Notes under the pieces: model-generated | What the model was told of the DNA's origin: nothing | Database searches by the model: none | What the model saw: only the letters and a program-made list of their open reading frames with translations | From: GBS-DC sp037442365 | GTDB taxonomy: Bacteria; Armatimonadota; Fimbriimonadia; Fimbriimonadales; GBS-DC | Assembly: GCA_037442365.1 (NCBI GenBank) | Contig: JBBIQK010000028.1 | Location: 1 to 37,121 of the forward strand | Length of the DNA: 37,121 bases | Direction of reading: 5' to 3' | Shown: positions 1-7,342 of the stretch, in pieces | Numbering within the stretch: the first letter of the stretch is position 1 | Layout: every line of letters begins with the position of its first letter | Program-made: the position numbers and the translations under genes

Positions 1-620
1 GGTCCACCAAACGGCGAGGTGTAGATCCAGAGCAGGTTGCCGTTGGCGGCGTTCAGGCAGACGATACGCGACGGGTCGGCGTTGTCGCGCACATAGAGGC
101 GGGTTCGGTCGGGACTCAGCAGCACATTGCCGCGCCCGAAGTCGGCGCCGCCCAGTCCGAGGTCGCTGGCGGTGCGCAGCCAGATCGTCGCGCCTGTGGT
201 GATGTCTAACGCCGCGATGAACGACTGCCCTGTGGGTTGCGCGGAGGCGCGTGCGCTGGTGTAGAGGCGCCCTGCGGCTTCGTCGACCGTGACCCCAGCG
301 TAGGAGAAGTTGCCGAATCCCAGCGTCGTCGGGTCGGTCGCCCAGACCGTGCTGCCGTCGGTCGCGCTCACCTTGAACACCTGTCCCTGAGCGGCGCCGA
401 AGGTCTTGAAGTAGAGGAACTGCCCGCCGTTGCTGAAGGTGATGCTCCCATGTCCGATGCCGAGCGGGAGCGACTTCTGCCAGCGGAGGGTCGGGGTAGC
501 AGGGCGTGTAGCGGGCGCAAGTCCGCGCATGCCCTCGCCGTGCGGGGTCGTGTGGAGCGTCTGGCTCCACGAGATGCTCATCAACACTGATAGCCCAAGC
601 ACTTCAAATGTGCGTCTCAT
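1..620 (-). CDS. Secreted PQQ-like beta-propeller protein (partial)
   Basis: Reading the minus strand from ATG at 620 gives 206 codons with no stop before the window edge, so the C-terminus is missing. The start follows a GAGGTG Shine-Dalgarno. Residues 1-20 form a signal peptide ending near SISWSQ, so the product is probably exported. The rest has repeats of the form 'sxDGSTVWATD', 'DITTGATIWLR' and 'NAANGNLLWIY', each a (D/N)xxxGxxxW turn typical of PQQ-like beta-propeller blades. It lies 81 nt downstream of the prepilin gene on the same strand and may be co-transcribed with it. Substrate and role are unknown; it could be a surface or binding protein rather than an enzyme. Confidence 0.75.
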   Translation of the reverse strand, partial: MRRTFEVLGLSVLMSISWSQTLHTTPHGEGMRGLAPATRPATPTLRWQKSLPLGIGHGSITFSNGGQFLYFKTFGAAQGQVFKVSATDGSTVWATDPTTLGFGNFSYAGVTVDEAAGRLYTSARASAQPTGQSFIAALDITTGATIWLRTASDLGLGGADFGRGNVLLSPDRTRLYVRDNADPSRIVCLNAANGNLLWIYTSPFGG

Positions 621-643
621 AGCCTTTCACCTCATTATCGATT

Positions 644-659
644 GCCCCAAATCTGGGGC
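644..659. other. Intercistronic hairpin
   Basis: A perfect 6-bp inverted repeat (GCCCCA, loop AATC, TGGGGC) lies between the prepilin stop at 702 and the propeller start at 620. There is no T-run after it on the minus strand, so it looks like an RNA processing or stability element rather than a terminator. Confidence 0.3.
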
Positions 660-701
660 TGGTTGCGCGTCCCTGCGCTGGGTTCGTCCGTGCGCCGCGT
701 G

Positions 702-1553
702 TTAGCGGCAGAAGTTGTTCACTGCCTGACGCATTGCGGGCGGGCAATCGTTCGCGCCGCAGCGTCCCAGAGTCGTTTCACCCCACTGCCACATGTTGCC
801 GATGGGCGTGTTGCCCTGGCAACGGCGCGGCATATAGGTCTGGTCGGGGCGCATCCATTTTGCGTGCCCGTCCGCAAAGGTGTAGTTCGCGCCGCCGTTG
901 TGAATCAGCAGGCTCGTCCAGAAGTTTTCGTCCAGGTCGGGGTCGCGCGCCGACTCCGCGCAGACCCAGCACTCGTCGGAAATCGCCCACCACCAGTGCA
1001 TATTGTTGGGCACAAGCACGCCGTTGCGGTCGCGGTGCAGCACCGTGCCGACGCCCACGCACTCGTTGAAGACGATTGTGCGGGCATGCTCCTCGATAGC
1101 GGCTTCTGGGCGCACGACGCCCGGTCCCGCACGCGGGTAGGGCGGGTTAATCCACGCCAGCACATAAGCGTTCGCCGAGAAGTTGCGCACGCCGTAGCGC
1201 AGGTAGATTGCCTCCGCCTGCGAGCGACCGAGGTTGTACCAGCGACGCACGACATCGTAGGAGATGCCCTGCGTCGGGCAGGTGAATACCTCGAGGCTGC
1301 GTACATACGGGTAGATGCGCTCCGCCCAGTTCGGGAGCGGACCCGTACCCTCGCCAGAGGGTGGGAACACATGGTCATAGTCGGGCAGGTACATCATCAC
1401 GCCCTGCCCCATCTGCTTCTGGTGGGTCAGGCAGGCGGTCTGTTCCGCTTTCAGACGCGCCTGCGCAAACACGGGGAACAATATCGCCGCCAGAATGGCG
1501 ATAATCGCGATAACAACCAGCAGTTCAATCAGGGTGAACCCCCTGGGTTTCAT
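702..1553 (-). CDS. Type IV-like prepilin, H-X9-DG family (DUF1559-like)
   Basis: This 283-residue protein begins MKPRG followed by FTLIELLVV, the class III signal that prepilin peptidase cuts after Gly and methylates at Phe. The hydrophobic helix then runs into FPVFAQAR. Near the C-terminus HNGGANYTFADGH fits the H-X9-DG motif. The start at 1553 is chosen over an upstream in-frame start because AAGGAGG lies just before it and because a prepilin leader should be this short. It lies 11 nt downstream of a second prepilin and is probably in the same operon. Family knowledge places it in a pseudopilin or surface-filament system; which one is not shown, since no assembly ATPase or platform gene is in the window. 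Confidence 0.88.
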   Translation of the reverse strand: MKPRGFTLIELLVVIAIIAILAAILFPVFAQARLKAEQTACLTHQKQMGQGVMMYLPDYDHVFPPSGEGTGPLPNWAERIYPYVRSLEVFTCPTQGISYDVVRRWYNLGRSQAEAIYLRYGVRNFSANAYVLAWINPPYPRAGPGVVRPEAAIEEHARTIVFNECVGVGTVLHRDRNGVLVPNNMHWWWAISDECWVCAESARDPDLDENFWTSLLIHNGGANYTFADGHAKWMRPDQTYMPRRCQGNTPIGNMWQWGETTLGRCGANDCPPAMRQAVNNFCR

Positions 1554-1564
1554 AACAGACCTCC

Positions 1565-2320
1565 TTATGGGCAGTTCGCGCGTTCGCCCAGATGTACCGC
1601 CCACTTCAGTTTTACAGGATTGCAGTCAAATAGCGTTTCGTCATTCGCCTGCAGGATAGGCGTGCCGTTGGATTGGCGCGCATACAGCTGGTCGCCTTTG
1701 AACCACTTCGCGTGTCCGTCGGCGAAGGCGACAATCACGCCCTCCGCATGGCGCGTCGCATAGCCGCTGGGTTTGTTCATCGGCAGCACGCGCGTGCGGT
1801 TCTCGAAGCCGAATGGGGTCACCATATAGCCTCCGAACGGGTCGGTGGACGGCGGCAGCGGCACGCTATCCAGCACCAGAATAGCAGCGGCGGGGCGTGT
1901 GACCTTGCTCAGCGACACGATATAGTCCATCGACGGCTGGTACGGAAAGCCCCAGAACCAGTTCAGCCCGTAGGAGAGTCGGGCGCGCTGTGCCCAAACC
2001 TCGCCGTACTCGCTGTCGGACACGCTGGGGCAACGGAAAATGGCGCGATCGCGCACATAGGGGGCGACCATCGCCGTCCACAGGCGCGCGTCGTCGGGCG
2101 TCGGGCGAAACACCCAGCCCACCGTCGGCATCGTTTGCTGATAATCGTTCGCATACATCAGGAACGCTTTGGAGATTTGTCCGAGGTTCGAGAGGCATGC
2201 GCCTTGCCGTGCTTTCTCACGCGCCTGTGCGAAGACGGGGAATAGGATCGCCGCCAGCACCGCGATAATCGCGATGACGACCAGCAGCTCGATGAGGGTG
2301 AAACCACGCTGTCTGTTCAT
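1565..2320 (-). CDS. Type IV-like prepilin, H-X9-DG family (DUF1559-like)
   Basis: This 251-residue protein starts MNRQRG then FTLIELLVV and continues through AILFPVFAQAREKARQ, the block typical of Armatimonadota prepilins. RHAEGVIVAFADGHAKW near the C-terminus gives the H-X9-DG motif. It is first in an operon with the next prepilin and the propeller gene. The start at 2320 follows GGAGGGT. A second in-frame ATG at 2332 sits 6 nt after the TATACT -10, the leaderless spacing used elsewhere in the window, and would add four residues (MEGT) to the leader peptide. Both starts are workable. The two prepilins share the N-terminus and tail but differ in the middle, as in duplicated family members. 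Confidence 0.88.
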   Translation of the reverse strand: MNRQRGFTLIELLVVIAIIAVLAAILFPVFAQAREKARQGACLSNLGQISKAFLMYANDYQQTMPTVGWVFRPTPDDARLWTAMVAPYVRDRAIFRCPSVSDSEYGEVWAQRARLSYGLNWFWGFPYQPSMDYIVSLSKVTRPAAAILVLDSVPLPPSTDPFGGYMVTPFGFENRTRVLPMNKPSGYATRHAEGVIVAFADGHAKWFKGDQLYARQSNGTPILQANDETLFDCNPVKLKWAVHLGERANCP

Positions 2321-2338
2321 CGTACCCTCCATATGCTA

Positions 2339-2346
2339 AGTATACC
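2339..2346 (-). promoter_or_regulatory. Extended -10 of prepilin operon
   Basis: GGTATACT on the minus strand, 6 nt before ATG 2332 and 18 nt before ATG 2320. It matches the GGTAYAMT element repeated throughout the window. No convincing -35 is visible. Confidence 0.6.
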
Positions 2347-2402
2347 ACGAAACATACGGGTAGCCTGGGGGTATTGCTGTCGGCGACGCTTCAGACGTTA
2401 TC

Positions 2403-2410
2403 GGTATAAT
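2403..2410 (+). promoter_or_regulatory. Extended -10 upstream of leader ORF
   Basis: GGTATAAT in the 281-nt gap between the prepilin operon and the gene at 2602. Transcription from here would give a leader of about 185 nt that contains the 18-codon ORF at 2479. Confidence 0.5.
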
Positions 2411-2478
2411 ATACACAGTGGGTTGTGAACAGGTGGATGGTTGCTACCGTCCTGTGCGCCCGTGCAGGAGGCGCGTCG

Positions 2479-2535
2479 ATGAGAAGTGAACTCGCGCTTC
2501 TGGAGCAGGCGATCGGGAACTCTGCACGCAAATAA
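2479..2535 (+). CDS. Putative 18-residue leader peptide
   Basis: ATG at 2479 follows a perfect AGGAGG (2466-2471) with a 7-nt spacer. The frame encodes MRSELALLEQAIGNSARK and stops at TAA 2533-2535. It lies downstream of the GGTATAAT at 2403 and 66 nt upstream of the gene at 2602. The peptide has no run of a single regulatory amino acid, so a classical attenuator is not obvious. It could also be the remains of a longer gene. The strong ribosome site is the main reason for listing it. Confidence 0.4.
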   Translation: MRSELALLEQAIGNSARK

Positions 2536-2572
2536 TAGTATATGCTGTCGGCGTGTGCATCGAACAACGCGC

Positions 2573-2580
2573 GCCGATAA
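2573..2580 (+). promoter_or_regulatory. GCCGATAA element (sigma-28-like -10)
   Basis: GCGCCGATAA ends 21 nt before the TTG start at 2602. The same 10-mer precedes flgF and the TPR gene at 8260. GCCGATAA is the known -10 consensus of flagellar sigma-28 promoters. The expected TAAA about 15 nt upstream is not seen here. Confidence 0.4.
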
Positions 2581-2601
2581 ATCAAGAATCGAGGAGAGAT
2601 C

Positions 2602-3213
2602 TTGCCTGAAGTGACACCGACCGATTGGCTCGAAGTACCCGTACTGAACCGCTACGCCCACGAGTACGCTTTCGGTACCGACATGGCGTATCAGTTCAGT
2701 CGGGGTGGGCGTTGCCCCGAATGGAGGGCGCGTATCGGACTGGTGGAGGGAGAGCGGCTGCTGTTCGAAACCGAGGACGCACGCGCCGAGTATCCGCTGA
2801 GGCGCGGATTGGCGCGCCTGATGCATCAGTTCCCCGTCAGCGCGGGGATGCTCTACAACACGCTTTGCGACCTCTACTGGCTGCTTATTTCGGAGGGCGC
2901 TCCCACCGCCAGTTTCTGGGTACTTGTGGGCGGGTACACGCCCGCGCACGAACCGCTGCGCGCGTTTATCGAGAGATGCCATAACCCCAAAAACGAGTTG
3001 GAGTACCGGCGCGTGCTGGAGACCATGGAGATTGGCGCGCTCGATTCTGAGCTGAGCTACCTGTTGATACACTCGTCCGATTTCTTCATCACCATGCGGG
3101 TCGCGCCAGTGGGGGTTCCCTGCGAGGTATTGAAGCCATACCGCGAGCGAGTGTTGTATTTCCTGCGGTTCCAGCGGTGGCTGCAGGAGCAGAAGGGCGT
3201 AATCTGTTTGTGA
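2602..3213 (+). CDS. Hypothetical protein, 203 aa
   Basis: I do not recognise this protein. It starts at TTG 2602, five nt after GAGGAGA; a GTG three codons later would be too far from that site. The protein is soluble, with no signal peptide or membrane segment, rich in Trp, Tyr and Arg, and predicted mostly helical (for example 'LRRGLARLMHQF' and 'LYNTLCDLYWLL'). It has no catalytic motif I can name. It may be read from two promoters: GGTATAAT at 2403, which would carry the leader ORF, and the sigma-28-like element at 2573. It converges on endonuclease III with a 12-nt gap. The shared GCGCCGATAA suggests, without proof, a link to motility. Confidence 0.7.
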   Translation: MPEVTPTDWLEVPVLNRYAHEYAFGTDMAYQFSRGGRCPEWRARIGLVEGERLLFETEDARAEYPLRRGLARLMHQFPVSAGMLYNTLCDLYWLLISEGAPTASFWVLVGGYTPAHEPLRAFIERCHNPKNELEYRRVLETMEIGALDSELSYLLIHSSDFFITMRVAPVGVPCEVLKPYRERVLYFLRFQRWLQEQKGVICL

Positions 3214-3217
3214 ATCA

Positions 3218-3236
3218 GGGGCGCTTCATGCGCCCT
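3218..3236. terminator. Hairpin between convergent genes
   Basis: GGGCGC, loop TTCAT, GCGCCC lies between the stop of the 2602 gene and the last codons of endonuclease III. A T-tract is lacking, so termination here is uncertain. Confidence 0.35.
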
Positions 3237-3885
3237 CCTGTCCCTGCGCGTAGGCGCATAGTTCCTGCAGGGGGCACTGAGCGCAGCGCGGGTTCTGCGC
3301 CTTGCACACGGCGCGCCCGTGCTGAATCAGCGCGACATGGAACCGATAGACCAGCGGCTCTGGAATCATCGCCTCCAGCGCGTCGTGCGCCTTCGCCTCG
3401 CCGATAGCTTTTGGAATCAGTCCCAGCCGCCACGAGACGCGAAACACATGCGTATCGACGGGGATGACGGGACGCCCCAGCGCGAAGCACAGCACAATCG
3501 CGGCGCATTTGGGTCCGATTCCGGGCAGGCTTAGCAGGAATTGGCGCGCCTCGTCGGTTGGCGCGTCGCGCATCCAGTCGAGCGTGTAGTCGCCGTGGGC
3601 GGCTTTGATGGCGCGCAGTACCGCCTGAATACGCGGCGCCTTCTGGTTCGCCAGCCCGCCCGAACGGATGGTCTCGGCTAACTCCTCCACAGGCGCGCGG
3701 GCGACCGCCTCCCAGTCGGGATACCGCTCGCGCAGCAGGCGGTAGGCGCGGAACGAGTTCGCGTCGGAGGTGTGCTGCGACAGGATGCAGTGAATCAGCT
3801 CTTCCAGCGGGTTCTGGCGCGGACGCCATTCGGGCGCGCCGTACAGCTGCTCCAGGCGGGCGACGATGGTCTCGATGTCAGGCAT
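3226..3885 (-). CDS. nth: Endonuclease III (DNA glycosylase/AP lyase)
   Basis: This 219-residue enzyme of base-excision repair removes oxidised pyrimidines and cuts the abasic site. The helix-hairpin-helix LPGIGPKCA carries the catalytic Lys126, and VDTH supplies the catalytic Asp144. The C-terminal cluster Cys194-X6-Cys201-X2-Cys204-X5-Cys210 matches the [4Fe-4S] loop exactly. Length is normal. ATG 3885 follows AGGAGG, and a GGTATACT at 3947 gives it its own promoter just after flgG, so it need not depend on the flagellar transcript. Confidence 0.93.
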   Translation of the reverse strand: MPDIETIVARLEQLYGAPEWRPRQNPLEELIHCILSQHTSDANSFRAYRLLRERYPDWEAVARAPVEELAETIRSGGLANQKAPRIQAVLRAIKAAHGDYTLDWMRDAPTDEARQFLLSLPGIGPKCAAIVLCFALGRPVIPVDTHVFRVSWRLGLIPKAIGEAKAHDALEAMIPEPLVYRFHVALIQHGRAVCKAQNPRCAQCPLQELCAYAQGQEGA

Positions 3886-3946
3886 GGATCGAACCTCCTG
3901 ACGCTTGAACAGACGCAGCCCGACGGAGAATCACCCGCACGCCCTC

Positions 3947-3954
3947 AGTATACC
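3947..3954 (-). promoter_or_regulatory. Extended -10 of nth
   Basis: GGTATACT on the minus strand, about 60 nt before the nth start, in the gap between flgG and nth. It would give a leader that contains the AGGAGG site. Confidence 0.55.
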
Positions 3955-3982
3955 CTTTTGCGCAGCTACATCCGTGAGACGA

Positions 3983-4771
3983 TTATCGCTTCAGGTCTTT
4001 GGCGACGCTGAGCATCTCGTCGGCGGTCTGGATGGCGCGCGAGTTGACCTCGTAGGCGCGTTGCGCCATAATCAGCCGCACCATCTCGTCGACGATTTGC
4101 ACATTCGAGGCTTCCAGTGCGCCGCCTGCGATGCTGCCAATGCCATTTGCGCCGGGCGCGCCTTCGATCGGCTCGCCTGCGGCGGGCGTGAGGCGATACA
4201 GGTTCAGCCCAATCCGATTCAGCCCCGCGGGGTTCACAAACCGCACGAGCGTGATTTGCCCCAGCTCCTCGACGCCGTCCTGCCCGCCGCGCCGCACGCT
4301 GATAATCCCGTCGCGCCCGACCATAATCTGCTCCGCGTCGGGCGGGATGATAATCTCTGGCTCCAGCGGGTAGCCGTTGGAGGTCACAAGCCTGCCCTGC
4401 GCGTCGAGTTTGAAGCCGCCGTCGCGCGTGTAGGCAATCGCGCCGTCGGGCAGCAGCACCTTGAAAAAGCCGTCGCCCTCAATCGCCAGGTCGAGCGGAT
4501 TGCCCGTGATTTGAATCGCGCCCGTGCTGAACAGTCCGTAGGTGGCGGCAGGGCGCGACCCCAGTCCGACCTGCAAGCCGCTGGGCAGCTGCGCGCCGCC
4601 CGCCGCCGTCGCCCCCGCAGGGCGTAGCGTCTGGTACAGCAAATCCTCGAAATCCGCCCGCACGGTCTTGTAGCCGTTCGTGTTCACATTCGCCAGGTTG
4701 TTCGAGATAACATCGATATTGAACTGTTGCGATTCCATGCCTGCTGCAGCGGTGTGGAGAGCGCGTATCAT
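3983..4771 (-). CDS. flgG: Flagellar basal-body distal rod protein FlgG
   Basis: The 262-residue product starts MIRALHTAAAGM and has the rod-family N-terminal signature NNLANVNTNGYK at about residues 26-37. The middle has GNPLDLAIEGDGFFKV and YTRDGGFKLDAQGRLV, and the C-terminus ends with LIMAQRAYEVNSRAIQTADEM, all characteristic of FlgG. It forms the distal rod of the flagellar basal body outside the inner membrane. AGGAGG precedes ATG 4771. The gene follows flgF by 11 nt in the same operon. No further flagellar genes (ring, hook, export) are in the window, so this two-gene unit is separated from other flagellar clusters. Confidence 0.95.
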   Translation of the reverse strand: MIRALHTAAAGMESQQFNIDVISNNLANVNTNGYKTVRADFEDLLYQTLRPAGATAAGGAQLPSGLQVGLGSRPAATYGLFSTGAIQITGNPLDLAIEGDGFFKVLLPDGAIAYTRDGGFKLDAQGRLVTSNGYPLEPEIIIPPDAEQIMVGRDGIISVRRGGQDGVEELGQITLVRFVNPAGLNRIGLNLYRLTPAAGEPIEGAPGANGIGSIAGGALEASNVQIVDEMVRLIMAQRAYEVNSRAIQTADEMLSVAKDLKR

Positions 4772-4782
4772 GGGTTTGCCTC

Positions 4783-5508
4783 CTAAATCTTTGGCAGCTC
4801 GTTGATGGCGCGTCCGAGCGTCTCGTCGTGCGCGTGGATGGCTTTCTGGTGGGTTTCGTAGGCGCGGATGAGTTCAATCATGGTCACCATCTCGCGGGCG
4901 ATGTTCACATTCGAGGCTTCGAGCGCGCCCGATACGACGCGCGGGTTGGCGATGGGTTGCGCCGCGCCTGCGAAGTCGCCTTCGGGCGTCTTGGTCAGGT
5001 CGCCCTGCACAATCAGCAGCCGTCCGACGGGCGCGCCGTTCGCCCGCACGGTTCCGTCTTCGGCAATCTGCACGGGCGCGTTCGGGGGCACTCGAATCGG
5101 CTGGTTGCCCTCGCTCAGCACCGCCGCGCCGTCGCGCGTGCGCAGCACCCCCTGCGCATCGAGCTGGAACGCCCCGTTGCGCGTGTAGCGCACGCCCTGC
5201 GCGGTCTGAACGGCGAAAAAGCCCGCGCCATCGATGGCGACATCGAGCGGGTTGCCTGTGGTCGTCAGCGCGCCCTGCTGGAAGTCGGTATACAGCTCAC
5301 GCAGGATTGCCCCTGCCGAGAGCACGCCAATCGGCTGAGAGCGAGTCCCCTCTATGCGGTACAGTTGCCGTTCGTAGACCGCCTCGAACACGGGGCGGTC
5401 TGCCTTGAAGCCTGTGGTGTTCAGATTCGCCAGATTGTTGGCAATCGCGTCCTGCGCCTTCTGTCGGGCAGCCATTCCTTCGGCTGCCACATACAGTCCG
5501 CGTATCAT
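4783..5508 (-). CDS. flgF: Flagellar basal-body rod protein FlgF
   Basis: A 241-residue rod protein with NNLANLNTTGFKADRPVF at about residues 24-41, the propeller-like middle GNPLDVAIDGAGFFAV, and the tail EASNVNIAREMVTMIELIRAYETHQKAI. It is shorter than FlgG and lies directly before it, the usual flgF-flgG order. FlgF is a proximal rod subunit. No Shine-Dalgarno precedes ATG 5508; instead GCGCCGATAA ends 9 nt before it, so the mRNA is probably nearly leaderless and driven by a sigma-28-like promoter. Assignment as FlgF rather than a Gram-positive FlhO-type protein rests on gene order. Confidence 0.88.
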   Translation of the reverse strand: MIRGLYVAAEGMAARQKAQDAIANNLANLNTTGFKADRPVFEAVYERQLYRIEGTRSQPIGVLSAGAILRELYTDFQQGALTTTGNPLDVAIDGAGFFAVQTAQGVRYTRNGAFQLDAQGVLRTRDGAAVLSEGNQPIRVPPNAPVQIAEDGTVRANGAPVGRLLIVQGDLTKTPEGDFAGAAQPIANPRVVSGALEASNVNIAREMVTMIELIRAYETHQKAIHAHDETLGRAINELPKI

Positions 5509-5517
5509 CAGGGGGCA

Positions 5518-5525
5518 TTATCGGC
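5518..5525 (-). promoter_or_regulatory. GCCGATAA element of flgFG (sigma-28-like -10)
   Basis: GCGCCGATAATG on the minus strand, 9 nt before the flgF start. It equals the sigma-28 -10 consensus. A possible -35 (GAAAC) is only 12 nt upstream, shorter than the usual 15, so the -35 match is weak. Confidence 0.5.
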
Positions 5526-5562
5526 GCGGGGGCGCGGTTTCTGCAGACGGTCGTGGAAAAGA

Positions 5563-5570
5563 GGTACAAT
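5563..5570 (+). promoter_or_regulatory. Extended -10 of sugar dehydrogenase-like gene
   Basis: GGTACAAT ends 9 nt before ATG 5580. There is no ribosome site between them, consistent with a nearly leaderless mRNA. The element shares a 71-nt divergent region with flgF. Confidence 0.6.
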
Positions 5571-5579
5571 TCACGCGCT

Positions 5580-6830
5580 ATGAACCGTCAGTTAGCGCTT
5601 GGGTTTGGTATGGGCGTACTGATTACGACTGTTCTGATTGGCTGTTTGACGGCGCAGCGTTCCCCGAATTCGCGTCCCGCGCAAGCCTCTTCCGCCGCTC
5701 CTGCGGCGACGGCGGGCGTGCGCGGCGCGGGCGTGCCCGAATTCTGGGTGCGTCCAGGCTACCGTGTGGAGCTGGTCGCTGAGAATCTGGGCAACGCGCG
5801 CTTTATGGAGTTTGACAACAGGGGCACGCTTTACCTGAGCCGTCCCCAGCGCGGCGACATCCTCGCCCTGCGCCTGCGCGGCAACCGCTACGAGGTGGTC
5901 AACACCTTCGTGGCGGGCTACCCGACTGTGCATGGGATGCACTTTGCGGACGGCTGGCTCTGGTTCACGCAAACGGGCGCGATTCACAAAGCGCGCGACA
6001 CGAACGGCGACGGCAAGGCGGACGAGGTGCAAACGGTCATCCCCGAAGGGCAGCTGCCCCGCGGCGGCGGACACTGGTGGCGACCCGTGCTGGTGACCGA
6101 CCGCTATATCTACACGGGTATCGGCGATGCGGGCAACATCAACGACGAGACCGAGACCGAACGCCAGAAAATCTGGCGGTTCAACAAGGACGGTACCGGC
6201 AAAACGCTGTTTGCCAGCGGGATTCGCAACACCGAGAAGCTGCGCCTGCGTCCGGGCACGAATGAGGTCTGGGGCGTCGATCACGGCAGCGACTGGTTCG
6301 GACGCACGCTGGGCGAACGCCCGCAGCAGTTCCAGCCCATCACCGACCACAACCCGCCCGACGAGCTGAACCATTACGAAGCAGGCAAGTTTTACGGGCA
6401 TCCGTTTATCACGGGCAACAAACTCCCCCGCATCGAGTACCAGAACCGCAAAGACATCGTGGAGCTTGCTGACAAGACCGTGCCCCCTGCGTGGAGCTTC
6501 GGCGCGCACTGGGCGGCGAATAGCTTCACCTTCCTCACGAAAGACCATTTCCCCGGACATAAGGGCGATATGTTCGTGGCGTGCCGCGGGTCGTGGAACC
6601 GGGTGGTTCCTGATGGGTATCGCATCGAGCGCGTGCTGTTTGACCCCGTCACGGGCAGACCCTACGGTAGCCTGACCATTGTGAAGACGCTGGGGGCGAA
6701 CAATCGCCCGCTGGCGCGCCCGGTGGACTGCGCCGAGGCGCCTGACGGAAGCGTGCTGTTTACATGCGACACGACGAACCGCATCTACCGAATCTCATGG
6801 GCGGGAGGGCAGAATGCGTCGAGGAATTAG
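5580..6830 (+). CDS. Lipoprotein PQQ-dependent sugar dehydrogenase-like beta-propeller
   Basis: This 416-residue protein has a lipoprotein signal (VLIGC, lipid-attached Cys22) followed by an Ala/Ser/Pro linker. From about residue 50 it is a six-bladed propeller of the glucose/sorbosone dehydrogenase class, with blade motifs such as ARFMEFDNRGTLYLS, GGGHWWRP, IYTGIGDAGN and PDGSVLFTCDTTNRIYRI. DTNGDGKADE at about residue 139 is a Dx[DN]xDG calcium loop. The start is set at ATG 5580 because the signal peptide begins there and the -10 lies just upstream; nine residues upstream in frame would spoil the signal peptide. It overlaps the next gene, a cytochrome c, by 17 nt, suggesting electrons pass from the propeller to that haem. 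The substrate is not evident. Confidence 0.8.
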   Translation: MNRQLALGFGMGVLITTVLIGCLTAQRSPNSRPAQASSAAPAATAGVRGAGVPEFWVRPGYRVELVAENLGNARFMEFDNRGTLYLSRPQRGDILALRLRGNRYEVVNTFVAGYPTVHGMHFADGWLWFTQTGAIHKARDTNGDGKADEVQTVIPEGQLPRGGGHWWRPVLVTDRYIYTGIGDAGNINDETETERQKIWRFNKDGTGKTLFASGIRNTEKLRLRPGTNEVWGVDHGSDWFGRTLGERPQQFQPITDHNPPDELNHYEAGKFYGHPFITGNKLPRIEYQNRKDIVELADKTVPPAWSFGAHWAANSFTFLTKDHFPGHKGDMFVACRGSWNRVVPDGYRIERVLFDPVTGRPYGSLTIVKTLGANNRPLARPVDCAEAPDGSVLFTCDTTNRIYRISWAGGQNASRN

Positions 6831-7341
6831 TCTGGCAGGCTTGGCAATCGTGCTGGCAAGCGTGGCGATTAGCATGGGCAGCGTGCGCCCCGCGCCGATT
6901 GCCGTAGTGGAGACCTACAACCGCAAGTGCAGTTCGTGTCATGGCAAGGAGGGCGCGATGCTCGATCGGGATTTCGAGAAAAAGTACGCCTCTGCCAGCG
7001 AGTTGCGCGAGGTGGTGGAGAGTATGCCGGGCGCGATTGGCATGCGCCCCGACGCGCTGGAGGCGATGCTGGCATATGTGCGCTCCATCAGTCGGCGCGA
7101 GCCGTTTCTGGCGTGGACAGAACAGCGGGGTGATGTGATTATTGGCGAGGTCAGCCCCACCGCCTCGACGGTGCAGGCGCGCGCAAAACGCGAGACTCTG
7201 CGCGTGCAACGCACCCAGAACCAGTGGCGCATCACGCTGCCCAAAGGCGTCCGACCCGAGGATGTCGAAATCACGGCGCAGCGTAGTGGTGTGCGCACCA
7301 CGCTGCGCCTGAAGGATTCCCCCTACAGCCACACAAAATAG
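6814..7341 (+). CDS. Small c-type cytochrome with C-terminal extension
   Basis: The 175-residue protein has an uncleaved or cleavable N-terminal hydrophobic stretch (about residues 5-25) and one haem-binding CSSCH (Cys39, Cys42, His43). Met-containing SMPGAIGM at about 70-77 may supply the distal ligand, and EAMLAYVRSI is the usual last helix. Residues 95-175 form an extra basic, beta-rich part that I cannot assign. GGAGGG sits just before ATG 6814, inside the end of the propeller gene. The overlap implies coupled translation and a shared periplasmic role as the electron acceptor of that enzyme. It ends 1 nt from the convergent TPR gene. Confidence 0.82.
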   Translation: MRRGISLAGLAIVLASVAISMGSVRPAPIAVVETYNRKCSSCHGKEGAMLDRDFEKKYASASELREVVESMPGAIGMRPDALEAMLAYVRSISRREPFLAWTEQRGDVIIGEVSPTASTVQARAKRETLRVQRTQNQWRITLPKGVRPEDVEITAQRSGVRTTLRLKDSPYSHTK

Positions 7342-7342
7342 G

